In this document: positions 1 through 6,754 of the stretch, in pieces
How the letters are laid out: every line of letters begins with the position of its first letter
How positions within the stretch are numbered: position 1 is the stretch's first letter
Assembly (NCBI GenBank): GCA_046082625.1
Contig: JBJTYE010000205.1
Coordinates: 1-8,411 of the forward strand
Direction: 5' to 3'
DNA length: 8,411 nucleotides
DNA from: Casp-actino8 sp046082625
Lineage (GTDB): Bacteria; Actinomycetota; Acidimicrobiia; Acidimicrobiales; Ilumatobacteraceae
Made by a program: the position numbers and the translations under genes
Notes under the pieces: generated by a model
Seen by the model: only the letters and a program-made list of their open reading frames with translations
The model's database searches: none
Told to the model about the DNA's origin: nothing

Positions 1-1125
1 GGGTCGTGGAGCGAGAAGTCGGTAGCCATCGACTGCGCCAACCTCGGACACCCGAACCAGTTCAGCGGCTGGGGAGTCACCTGGGTGGCCAGCGTTCCGA
101 CGACCGACTCGCCGGCGGTTCCGGCTGCCAGTGTCGGCATCCTCGCCGACTCCAGCAATGCCTACTCCTCGTCGACCGGTCTCTATGTCGCCACCACCCG
201 CTGGAGCGACACCATTTTCGACGACTACGTGCCGAACCGTCCCGAGCCGCCCCGCACCGACATTCACGCTTTCGCCCTCACCAAGGGTACGAGCGACCTC
301 GAATACGTGGCCTCGGGTCGGGTGGACGGCACCCTCTTGAATTCGTACTCCATGTCGGAATACGAGGGCACGTTGCGAGTGGCCACCACCACCTATGAGT
401 ACGACTTCGGTGGTGGCCAGGACAACGGCGTGCACGTTCTGAAGGTGGAAGGCAGCGAGCTCAAGGAAGTGGGCGCGGTGCTCGGCCTCGGCCGTGGCGA
501 ACAGATCCAAGGGGTGCGTTTCGACGGCCCGCGTGGATACGTGGTGACCTTCCGCCAAGTCGACCCGCTCTACGTGTTGGATCTCTCCGATCCGGAAGCT
601 CCTGAACTGGTCGGCGAACTGAAGGTGCCGGGCTACTCGACCTACTTGAAGCCCATTGACGGTGACCGGGTCATCGCCGTGGGCATGTCGGGGACCGAGA
701 CCGGAGTGATCACCGGCGCCCAGGTGTCGGTGTTCGATGTCTCCGACCCGAGCAATCCGATTCAGGTGGCCACCAGCGAAGTTGGACAGATGAGCGAAGC
801 AACCTGGGATCCGCACGCCTTCTTGTGGTGGGCGGAGACCGGTCAGATCGTGGTGCCCCGCGAACTGGTCTGTGACACAGCTGGTGGCGCCGGTTGCGAG
901 TCGGCAGTGGTGCTGAAGTTGGAAGGAACCAACCTCTCCGAACAAGGTCGCATCTTCATGTGGTATCCGATCCGGCGAGCGGTGGTGGCCTCCAACCGAC
1001 TGGTGACGGTGAGTGCCGGCGGCGTCTTGGTGGTCACGCTCGACGGTTTGACTCCGGTCAGCGAAATCCGCTTCGACATTCCGGGAATCGACGACGAGCA
1101 GAACCTTCCGCCTCTGGTGCGCTGA
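1..1125 (+). CDS. Secreted beta-propeller domain protein (3' part, start outside window)
   Basis: The frame is open from base 1, so the N-terminus lies off the left edge; 374 codons and a TGA stop are present. The protein shows repeated beta-propeller blades. Two have the signature VLDLSDPEAPELVGELKVPG and VFDVSDPSNPIQVATSEVGQ, each followed by hydrophobic beta strands, and a DPHAFLWW segment follows the second. This pattern matches the family known as beta-propeller domain protein, distantly WD40-like (Pfam PF09826), whose members are usually 600-700 residues and exported. About half or more is therefore visible. Two nearby cysteines (CDTAGGAGC, coded around 870-900) could form a disulfide, which fits an extracellular location. 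No enzyme motif is visible and the molecular role of the family is unknown to me. An internal ATG at base 85 is only a possible artefactual start, because the homologous reading continues upstream of it. engB follows 21 bp downstream on the same strand. The family call is fairly sure; any function is not. Confidence 0.85.
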   Translation, partial: GSWSEKSVAIDCANLGHPNQFSGWGVTWVASVPTTDSPAVPAASVGILADSSNAYSSSTGLYVATTRWSDTIFDDYVPNRPEPPRTDIHAFALTKGTSDLEYVASGRVDGTLLNSYSMSEYEGTLRVATTTYEYDFGGGQDNGVHVLKVEGSELKEVGAVLGLGRGEQIQGVRFDGPRGYVVTFRQVDPLYVLDLSDPEAPELVGELKVPGYSTYLKPIDGDRVIAVGMSGTETGVITGAQVSVFDVSDPSNPIQVATSEVGQMSEATWDPHAFLWWAETGQIVVPRELVCDTAGGAGCESAVVLKLEGTNLSEQGRIFMWYPIRRAVVASNRLVTVSAGGVLVVTLDGLTPVSEIRFDIPGIDDEQNLPPLVR

Positions 1126-1133
1126 CCACTGCC

Positions 1134-1139
1134 TACACT
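1134..1139 (+). promoter_or_regulatory. Putative -10 element (TACACT) for leaderless engB
   Basis: TACACT ends 7 nt before the engB ATG, so a transcript starting at the usual distance would begin at or next to the start codon. No -35 match is visible at 16-19 bp spacing; a TG dinucleotide lies just upstream at 1130-1131, one base off extended -10 spacing. No Shine-Dalgarno is present, which agrees with leaderless translation. The element lies in the 21 bp gap after the beta-propeller gene, so engB could also be reached by read-through. Confidence 0.5.
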
Positions 1140-1146
1140 GCGTTGG

Positions 1147-1731
1147 ATGTCCCATCCACTGCCGCTGACCTTCGTGACATCGGCAGTGGATGCTGGCACC
1201 TTGCCGGACTCACCGGCCGAAGTGGCCTTCGTCGGACGTTCCAACGTCGGCAAGTCGTCTTTGATCAACGCTTTGGCCAACCAGCGTCAGTTGGCCCGGG
1301 TGTCCAACACGCCCGGCCGGACCCAGTTGATCAACCTCTTCACCCTTCCCAATGGCTCGACCCTGGTGGACCTACCCGGATACGGCTATGCCGCTGTTCC
1401 GGGCCGAATCAAACAGGGCTGGCAGAAAATGATCGAGGGCTATCTGTTGCACCGGGAAGCCCTGGTGAACGTCTTCGTGCTGGTGGACGGCGAGATCGGG
1501 CCGACCAAACTGGATGTTCAGATGTTGGAGTGGTTGCGAGCCAATGGGCTTCCGCACACCGTGGTGGCCACCAAACACGACAAGGTGAAATCGGCCAAGC
1601 GCCAGACCAGGAAGCGCGATCTCGCCGCCGGTTGTCGATTGGATTCCGGTGACGTGGTGTGGGTGAGCGCCACCAAAGGCGCGGGGATCGACCAACTACG
1701 GTCGCTGATCCTGAGTTACCTGAACGTCTGA
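1147..1731 (+). CDS. engB: Ribosome biogenesis GTP-binding protein EngB (YihA/YsxC)
   Basis: This is a 194-residue TRAFAC-class GTPase, a normal length for EngB, which acts in the cytoplasm in late assembly of the large ribosomal subunit. All G motifs are visible: G1 GRSNVGKS at 30-37, G2 threonine in NTPGRTQ near 59, G3 DLPGYG at 75-80, G4 TKHDK at 142-146, and G5 SATKG at 174-178. The NTPGRTQ and GYGYA segments are specific to EngB rather than Era or Der. The usual RHGPT stretch before switch-linked helix residues reads EIGPT (116-120), a small departure. The ATG at 1147 is chosen because it gives family length and lies 7 nt after a TACACT hexamer; there is no Shine-Dalgarno. The gene ends 4 bp from the stop of the convergent Fe-S reductase gene. 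EngB is missing from many actinobacteria, so its presence helps narrow the lineage. Confidence 0.96.
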   Translation: MSHPLPLTFVTSAVDAGTLPDSPAEVAFVGRSNVGKSSLINALANQRQLARVSNTPGRTQLINLFTLPNGSTLVDLPGYGYAAVPGRIKQGWQKMIEGYLLHREALVNVFVLVDGEIGPTKLDVQMLEWLRANGLPHTVVATKHDKVKSAKRQTRKRDLAAGCRLDSGDVVWVSATKGAGIDQLRSLILSYLNV

Positions 1732-1735
1732 AACG

Positions 1736-4015
1736 TCACTCGCCGGCGACTGGCACGTTGAGCGGTGCTCCTGGATTGGCCAGGGCCTGCTCGCCCTTCT
1801 CGATGGCCTCCAGGAGATGGATGGCGATGTCGGCCACCTTCACTTGGTCCTCTTCGGCGCCGGCCGCCTTCACGCCGTCGTCCAGCATGATGTAGCAGAA
1901 CGGGCACGCGGTGGCCACGCGTGTGGCTCCGGTGCTGAGAGCTTCGCGGGCCCGCTCGTCGTTGACCTTGGTCCCGATGGACTCCTCCATCCACATGCGG
2001 GCACCGCCGGCGCCGCAGCACATGCCCGTGGTGCCGTTGCGCTGCATTTCGACGACCTCGATGCCCTTGATCGAGGCCACCACCTTGCGGGGCGCCAGGT
2101 ACACGTCGTTGTGTCGACCGAGATAGCACGAGTCGTGATAGGTGATCCGCTCTTCGAGCGTGGCGTTGCTGACGTCCAACTTTCCGCTGTCGATCAACTG
2201 CTCCAGCAACTGGGTGTGGTGGATGACCTCGTAGTTGCCGCCCAATTGCGGGTACTCGTTGGCAAGCGTGTTGAAACAATGCGGACACTGGGTGATGATC
2301 TTCTTCACGCCCATGCCGTTCAACATCTCGACGTTCGGGATGGCCAGCATCTGGAAGAGATACTCGTTGCCGGAGCGGCGCGCCGAGTCGCCGGTGCACA
2401 TCTCGCTCGGACCGAGAATGGCCACGTCGATACCGGCCCGCTTCAACAGCTTGGCCATCGACTGGGTGACCTTCTTGTTCTTGTCGTCGAAGGATCCGGC
2501 GCATCCCACCCAGTACAAATACTCGTGCGAGAGGGCCTGGCCCGGATCGACGATGTCCACATCCAGATCGTTGGCCCAGTCGCCGCGCTCGCCCTGGTTC
2601 ATGCCCCAGGGATTGCCCTGGTTCTCCATGGCGCGGTAGGCGTTGCCCAATTCGGCCGGGAAGTTGCTCTCCATGAGTGAGAGGTAGCGGCGCATGTCGA
2701 GGATCTTGTCCAGGATCTCGATGTTCACCGGGCAGATCTCGTCACAGGCCTTGCACGAGGTGCAGCTCCAGACTTCTTCGGGAGTGATCCGCTCGAAGAG
2801 CGAGTTGGCCCCGATGGTGATCTCGGGATCGGTGCCGATCGGCGGCGTCACCCGTCCGCCGGGCGCATGGGCCGCCGTGGCGGCCATGACTTCACCGGTC
2901 TTGAGGACGATCTCGCGGGGATCCAGCGGCTTGCCGGTGGCGTGGGCCGGACAGACGCTGGTGCAACGTCCGCACATGGTGCAGGCATCGGTGTCGAGCA
3001 GTTGCTTCCAGGTGAAGTCCTCGACGACAGCCGCTCCGAAGGTCTCGAGCGAAGTCTCGGTGAGATTCGGCATGGCCTTCATGGCGCCCTTGGGCCGATC
3101 GCGATCCTTCAGGTACATGTTCAGCGGCGAGGTGAAGATGTGTCGCAACATGGTCACCGGCAGGATCACCAGGAAGGCCACGAAGGTGAGCACGTGGGCG
3201 ATCCACCAACCTTGGTGCCACAACTCGAGGGTGCGCTGGGCCGAACCGTCCACCAGTTGGGCCAGGGGATATCCGATGAACGACCACTTCTCGTGGTCCA
3301 TGCTCTCGCCCGAGGCCGAGTTCTCGGCGATACGGAACATCTCGGCGCCGAAACCGGTGAGGCCGATGGACAACAGCACTCCGAGGATCACGGCGTGCTC
3401 CGGCTTGGACTTGATGCGAATGCGGTACGGGCGCTGCACGTAGCGGCGCACGATGGCCCAGATCACTCCGCCCGTGAAGATCAGTCCGGCGAAGTCGCCC
3501 ACGAAGACGTAGCCGCGGTAGACGTCACCGTGCAGAAACTTCAGACTCTCGGGCATCTGGTGGTCGACTTCCAACACGGTGGTGACACCGAGCAGGACCA
3601 GGAAGCCGAAGTAGATCATGGAGTGCATGAGTCCGGCGGCCGAGTCGCGCAACAAGGTACGCATGTACACACCGGCGCGGAAGTCCGCCAGACGACGGGT
3701 CACGTTCTTGGTCGTGGTGCGACGTCGATCGGGCGCACCGCGCTCCCAGTTGCGCATGCGGTCGGCGAATCGGAACGAACCCCACAGCACCATGACCGGG
3801 ATCACGGTGTAGAAGGCCACCTTCAGCGGACCCGGAATTCCGCCGAAGACCGGACGATGGATGGGGGAGTCACTCTCCCAACCGGTGAGCAGGGGCAGGA
3901 TGCCCGAGACCACGATGAACACCGCCATGAACGAGCCGATGGCGATGGAGATCTGGTGGGGTTTCAGCCGCCGGGGACCCGCCGGCGCGCTCGAACTGTC
4001 GTCGTGGGAACTCAT
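1736..4015 (-). CDS. Membrane-bound Fe-S oxidoreductase, EtfD-like (HdrD/GlpC-type CCG domains)
   Basis: This 759-residue protein fuses three modules. The N-terminal part has about six membrane helices (roughly 22-43, 65-83, 127-149, 169-190, 207-225, 269-291) with histidines such as H131, H274 and H291 that could ligate heme, as in nitrate-reductase-gamma/DsrM-type domains. Next come two 4Fe-4S sites, C345/C348/C351/C355 and C418/C421/C424/C428. The C-terminus holds two CCG cysteine-rich domains of the heterodisulfide-reductase kind. The first uses C505, C540 and CPHC 577-580, the second C630, CCG at 666-668 and CPFC 704-707. This order matches mycobacterial EtfD (Rv0338c), which passes electrons from electron-transfer flavoprotein to the membrane quinone pool during fatty-acid beta-oxidation. 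That specific role is inferred from architecture; other dehydrogenase partners are possible. The first CCG domain has one cysteine in VGCAG and one in EMCTG rather than cysteine pairs. The ATG at 4015 precedes the first membrane helix; Shine-Dalgarno support is weak (GGGGGA, 16 nt away). It lies 73 bp downstream of the cyclic-nucleotide-binding gene, same strand. Confidence 0.9.
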   Translation of the reverse strand: MSSHDDSSSAPAGPRRLKPHQISIAIGSFMAVFIVVSGILPLLTGWESDSPIHRPVFGGIPGPLKVAFYTVIPVMVLWGSFRFADRMRNWERGAPDRRRTTTKNVTRRLADFRAGVYMRTLLRDSAAGLMHSMIYFGFLVLLGVTTVLEVDHQMPESLKFLHGDVYRGYVFVGDFAGLIFTGGVIWAIVRRYVQRPYRIRIKSKPEHAVILGVLLSIGLTGFGAEMFRIAENSASGESMDHEKWSFIGYPLAQLVDGSAQRTLELWHQGWWIAHVLTFVAFLVILPVTMLRHIFTSPLNMYLKDRDRPKGAMKAMPNLTETSLETFGAAVVEDFTWKQLLDTDACTMCGRCTSVCPAHATGKPLDPREIVLKTGEVMAATAAHAPGGRVTPPIGTDPEITIGANSLFERITPEEVWSCTSCKACDEICPVNIEILDKILDMRRYLSLMESNFPAELGNAYRAMENQGNPWGMNQGERGDWANDLDVDIVDPGQALSHEYLYWVGCAGSFDDKNKKVTQSMAKLLKRAGIDVAILGPSEMCTGDSARRSGNEYLFQMLAIPNVEMLNGMGVKKIITQCPHCFNTLANEYPQLGGNYEVIHHTQLLEQLIDSGKLDVSNATLEERITYHDSCYLGRHNDVYLAPRKVVASIKGIEVVEMQRNGTTGMCCGAGGARMWMEESIGTKVNDERAREALSTGATRVATACPFCYIMLDDGVKAAGAEEDQVKVADIAIHLLEAIEKGEQALANPGAPLNVPVAGE

Positions 4016-4024
4016 GCACCGTGA

Positions 4025-4030
4025 ACGCTA
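4025..4030 (-). promoter_or_regulatory. Possible -10 element (TAGCGT) before the Fe-S reductase gene
   Basis: Read on the minus strand, TAGCGT ends 9 nt before the ATG at 4015. The same hexamer precedes gpmA at 7 nt. The spacing here would give a leader of only a few bases, so this is a looser match than the other sites in the window. The gene may instead be cotranscribed with the upstream cyclic-nucleotide-binding gene. Confidence 0.3.
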
Positions 4031-4060
4031 GTCCCCCGCTTCCACCAGGGAGAACCTTGA

Positions 4061-4075
4061 CCGGTCGGAGACCGG
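4061..4075 (-). other. Short inverted repeat in the 73-bp gap upstream of the Fe-S reductase
   Basis: CCGGTC (4061-4066) and GACCGG (4070-4075) form a perfect 6-bp stem with a 3-nt loop, just after the stop of the cyclic-nucleotide-binding gene. No run of T follows on the minus strand, so a strong intrinsic terminator is not supported. The half GACCGGTC (4059-4066) is itself a palindrome and could equally be a protein-binding site. It may be chance in GC-rich DNA. Confidence 0.25.
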
Positions 4076-4088
4076 GTCGACACGGCGG

Positions 4089-4511
4089 TCAGCCGAAGTA
4101 CTGGCGATCCAGTTCCCGAATGCGACCGGCCAAGGTGGACAGCAGTTTGTGCGACAAGGCCGGGATGGCGTCGATGACGGCCATGAACTGGCGCTGGCTG
4201 ATGACCAGAACTTGGCATTCGGTGTCGGCGGTGACCGATGCGGTGCGCGGTCCGTGGTCGAGAAGGGACAACTCGCCCACCACGGCACCCGGTCCGAGCG
4301 TGGCCACTTTCTTGCCGTTGCGCTTCACGGTGGCGCTGCCCTTCACGATGATGAAGGCTTCGCGACCGGTTTGACCCTGGTCCACTATCAATTTGCCGGC
4401 CGGAAGGGTGATCTCGTCAGCGGCCTTGGCGATCTTCTCCAGATCCTTGTTGGAGCAGGACGAGAAGAGCGCCACGTTGCGGAGACTCTCGAGGTACGAC
4501 TTTTTGCTCAT
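4089..4511 (-). CDS. Stand-alone cyclic nucleotide-binding domain protein
   Basis: The product is 140 residues from the ATG at 4511 and is essentially one cyclic-nucleotide-binding (CRP/FNR-type effector) domain. An N-terminal helix contains the LFSSCSNKDLEKIA segment (15-28), followed by the beta roll with GxAFIIVKGSATV (from about 49). The phosphate-binding cassette is GELSLLDHGPRTASV at 79-93. E80 and R89 are the residues expected to contact ribose and cyclic phosphate; T90 after the arginine resembles CRP or cGMP-type sites. A C-terminal helix (HKLLSTLAGRIRELDRQ) ends the protein. There is no helix-turn-helix, kinase, cyclase or membrane segment, so it is probably a cytoplasmic sensor acting through a partner rather than a DNA-binding regulator. 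An in-frame ATG at 4538 would add nine residues, but a TATAGT hexamer lies 7 nt before the 4511 ATG, favouring a leaderless start there. It lies between gpmA (95 bp upstream) and the Fe-S reductase (73 bp downstream), all on one strand. Confidence 0.9.
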   Translation of the reverse strand: MSKKSYLESLRNVALFSSCSNKDLEKIAKAADEITLPAGKLIVDQGQTGREAFIIVKGSATVKRNGKKVATLGPGAVVGELSLLDHGPRTASVTADTECQVLVISQRQFMAVIDAIPALSHKLLSTLAGRIRELDRQYFG

Positions 4512-4518
4512 GGCGGCC

Positions 4519-4547
4519 ACTATATGAGGCTCGTGCACTTGTGACGA
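4519..4547 (-). promoter_or_regulatory. Putative promoter for the cyclic-nucleotide-binding gene
   Basis: On the minus strand the -10 hexamer TATAGT (4524-4519) ends 7 nt before the ATG at 4511. Seventeen bases upstream is TCGTCA (4547-4542), which matches the -35 consensus TTGACA at four of six positions. The geometry predicts a transcript that begins at the start codon. This is the best promoter-like sequence in the window and it argues that the gene is expressed separately from gpmA. Confidence 0.55.
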
Positions 4548-4606
4548 TCCCGAGAGGTGTCCCAGGGGTCACGGGGGTGAATCGGATGGCACATCGGCCC
4601 GAGCGA

Positions 4607-5353
4607 TCAGGTTCCCGCCTGCCGGGCCACGGCCTCGGCCGCTCGGGCCACGCTGTCGGCATCGCCCAGATAACGCGCCTCGGTGACCTTCATCGATCCA
4701 TCGAAGCGATACAGGCGCGGGGCCCCGGTCGGGATGTTCAATTCGGCGATGGCGTCGGTCCCGATTCCCTCCAGGTGCATCACCAGGGCCCGCAGGGAGT
4801 TGCCATGGGCGGTGATCAATACCGTCAGGTCGTCGTGCAGCTGCGGGACCACGACATCGCTCCAATAGGGCAGAACGCGCGACACCACATCTTTCAGGCA
4901 CTCGCTCGCCGGGAGCAGCGTCGGGTCGAGCAGTCGGTAGCGCCGGTCGTTGACCGGATGCTCGGGACTCGTCTCGTCCACCGGAGGCGGCGGCACGTCG
5001 AAGCTCCGTCGCCACAATTTCGTCTGCTCGGCTCCGTGACGTTCGGTGGTTTCCTTCTTGTCCAAACCTTGCAGAGCGCCGTAGTGGCGTTCGTTCAATC
5101 GCCAGGTTCGCTGGACGGGCAGCCAGACCTGCCCCATGGCTTCGAGGGCCATGTTGTGGGTCATCACCGCTCGCTCCAGCAAGGAAGTGTGGGAGGTGTC
5201 GAAGTACAGACCCTCGGTGGCCATGGTGTGTCCGGCGGTCACCGCTTCGGCGCGCCCCTTGTCCGAGAGCGGGACGTCGTGCCAACCGGTGAAGAGGTTG
5301 GCCTTGTTCCAGGTGCTCTCACCATGTCGGAGGATGACCAGTGTTCCTGCCAC
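4607..5353 (-). CDS. gpmA: 2,3-bisphosphoglycerate-dependent phosphoglycerate mutase
   Basis: This 248-residue cytoplasmic enzyme interconverts 3- and 2-phosphoglycerate in glycolysis and gluconeogenesis through a phosphohistidine. The N-terminal LVILRHGESTWN carries the catalytic R9-H10-G11-E12 motif. LFTGWHDVPLS (20-30), R61 in SLLERA, E88 in LNERHYGALQGLDK, and H183 in TAHGNSLRAL complete the active site. The length and the PSPEHP-like insertion region (here DETSPEHP, 126-133) are those of the dPGM family and exclude a generic histidine phosphatase. The reading frame stays open far upstream with no homology. The GTG at 5353 is chosen because it gives MAGTLVILRHG, as in homologues, and because a TAGCGT hexamer ends 7 nt before it. 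No Shine-Dalgarno is seen. It diverges from xseA across 60 bp. Confidence 0.96.
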   Translation of the reverse strand: MAGTLVILRHGESTWNKANLFTGWHDVPLSDKGRAEAVTAGHTMATEGLYFDTSHTSLLERAVMTHNMALEAMGQVWLPVQRTWRLNERHYGALQGLDKKETTERHGAEQTKLWRRSFDVPPPPVDETSPEHPVNDRRYRLLDPTLLPASECLKDVVSRVLPYWSDVVVPQLHDDLTVLITAHGNSLRALVMHLEGIGTDAIAELNIPTGAPRLYRFDGSMKVTEARYLGDADSVARAAEAVARQAGT

Positions 5354-5360
5354 GAAATCG

Positions 5361-5366
5361 ACGCTA
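5361..5366 (-). promoter_or_regulatory. Putative -10 element (TAGCGT) for leaderless gpmA
   Basis: On the minus strand TAGCGT ends 7 nt before the GTG start at 5353. A weak -35 candidate, TTCATC (5390-5385), lies 18 bp upstream and matches the consensus at three of six bases. The site falls in the 60-bp divergent gap shared with xseA, so the two upstream regions overlap. Confidence 0.45.
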
Positions 5367-5413
5367 TCGGAGACGCCGAGGACCGATGAAGATGGGCCAG
5401 ACTGGATGACGAC

Positions 5414-6718
5414 ATGAACGACGACGCACTCTTCACCGACCGCGAGGAGATCTTCGGGGCGCCCACCATCGGGCCGGCCGAGGCGCCCACGTACTCGATC
5501 AGTGAGTTGGTCGACGAGATCAACGACACCCTCGAGACCACCTTCGACGAGGGGCTGTGGGTCTGGGGTGAGATCAGCGGTGTCAGCGAGAAGAATCGCC
5601 ACACCTACTTCACGCTGGTGGAGATGGAAGAAGGAAGTTCCTCGAAGCGGGCGCAGTTGAACGTCAACTTGTGGGCCGGCGACATGATGAAGATCCGCCC
5701 GGTGCTCACGAAGTCCGGTCTCGAACTGAAGAACGGGATCAAGGTCCGCATCTTCGGCAACCTGAATTTCTACGGGCCCTTCGGCAAGTTGTCGCTCATC
5801 ATGCGGGGGATCGACACCCGCTACACCTTGGGCGAGATCGCCCTGCAGCGCGACGAACTGATCCGGGCTCTCAAGGCTTCCGGGGACTACGACCGCAACC
5901 GCGACCGGGAGATTTCGCCGGTGCCCTTGCGTCTCGGCGTGGTCACCAGTGGATCGAGTGCCGCCTGGGCCGACTTCCGCGATCAGATCGCTTCCAGTGG
6001 GTACGGCTTCCGTTTGGAACTGGCCGATGTCGTGGTCCAGGGAGAGACGGCGATCGATGCCGTGACCCGCGCCATCGATCGATTGAGCGGACGCACCGAT
6101 CTGGACGCCATCGTCGTCATCCGTGGCGGTGGCAGCAAGACCGATCTGTCCACTTTCGATGCCGAAGCCATCGCCCGGGCTATCGCCCGGTCGTCGTTGC
6201 CGGTGTTGACCGGGATCGGTCACGAGATCGATCTGAGCGTGGCCGACGAAGTGGCCTTCGAACACCACAAGACTCCGACTGCCTGTGCGGTGGCTCTCAT
6301 CGAGAGGGTGAGTGCCTTCGTCCAGACGGTCGAGGATCTCTGGTCGTCGGTGGCGCAGGTGGCCACGCAACGCATCGAGGCCTCGTCGACCGACCTCGCG
6401 CGTCTGATGCGGGAGATCGGCATCCACACCCGCTCGGCCGTGGATCGGGCGGCCGAGCGTCTGGACACGCGACGGGACAAACTCCTCACCTGGGTCCCCA
6501 AGATCGTGGCCGATCGAATTCTCGAGGTCGAGCGGATCGAGACGTCGGTACGGCTCCTCGATCCGAAGAACGTCCTGGCCCGCGGTTGGTCGATCACCCG
6601 CGACGCCGGTGGCAATGTGGTGCGCAGCGTGTCCGACGCGACTCCGGGAACCGAACTCCGGACGTCGGTGGCCGACGGGACGATCGTGAGTACGGTGACG
6701 ACGACGGACGAATCCTGA
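5414..6718 (+). CDS. xseA: Exodeoxyribonuclease VII large subunit
   Basis: XseA is the catalytic subunit of exonuclease VII, which degrades single-stranded DNA from both ends into oligonucleotides and acts in repair. The 434-residue length is typical. The N-terminal OB-fold lies at about 27-135 and includes LWVWGEISGVSE and VRIFGNLNFYGPFGKLSL. The catalytic core follows, with VVIRGGGSKTDLSTFDAE (234-251), the VLTGIGHEIDLSVADEVA stretch (264-281) and KTPTACA (286-292). A coiled-coil region (about 296-380) precedes the closing DPKNVLARGWSITRD motif (383-397). Two signature segments deviate from the enterobacterial form: ITSxTGAAxxD reads VTSGSSAAWAD (177-187) and RAPTPSAAAE reads KTPTACAVAL; the glycine-rich and GHE motifs are intact, so activity is expected. 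The ATG at 5414 has only a weak GGA seven bases upstream. xseB follows after 36 bp, and gpmA diverges 60 bp upstream. Confidence 0.95.
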   Translation: MNDDALFTDREEIFGAPTIGPAEAPTYSISELVDEINDTLETTFDEGLWVWGEISGVSEKNRHTYFTLVEMEEGSSSKRAQLNVNLWAGDMMKIRPVLTKSGLELKNGIKVRIFGNLNFYGPFGKLSLIMRGIDTRYTLGEIALQRDELIRALKASGDYDRNRDREISPVPLRLGVVTSGSSAAWADFRDQIASSGYGFRLELADVVVQGETAIDAVTRAIDRLSGRTDLDAIVVIRGGGSKTDLSTFDAEAIARAIARSSLPVLTGIGHEIDLSVADEVAFEHHKTPTACAVALIERVSAFVQTVEDLWSSVAQVATQRIEASSTDLARLMREIGIHTRSAVDRAAERLDTRRDKLLTWVPKIVADRILEVERIETSVRLLDPKNVLARGWSITRDAGGNVVRSVSDATPGTELRTSVADGTIVSTVTTTDES

Positions 6719-6737
6719 CACGAGTGAATCGACGACG

Positions 6738-6743
6738 AGGGAG
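6738..6743 (+). promoter_or_regulatory. Shine-Dalgarno site for xseB
   Basis: AGGGAG, within GAGGGAGA, is a strong match to the anti-Shine-Dalgarno sequence and ends 11 nt before the xseB ATG. It is the clearest ribosome binding site in the window and contrasts with the neighbouring genes that have none, as expected for an internal gene of an operon. Confidence 0.7.
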
Positions 6744-6754
6744 ACACGACCAAC

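Noticed and set aside
894..1652. 252-codon plus-strand open frame spanning the beta-propeller 3' end and engB
   Set aside because: It overlaps two genes with clear homology in another frame and has no domain of its own.
2867..4024. 385-codon plus-strand open frame opposite the Fe-S reductase
   Set aside because: It is rich in His, Gly and Glu with no recognisable motif and lies wholly antisense to a well-supported gene; a shadow of GC-rich codon bias.
4061..4075. Hairpin after the cyclic-nucleotide-binding gene as an intrinsic terminator
   Set aside because: The stem is only 6 bp and no T-run follows on the transcribed strand; kept only as a low-confidence inverted repeat.
4512..4538. Upstream ATG at 4538 as start of the cyclic-nucleotide-binding protein
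   Set aside because: The added MHEPHIVAA has no homology character, and the TATAGT -10-like hexamer would then lie inside the coding sequence; the 4511 ATG gives a normal N-terminus.
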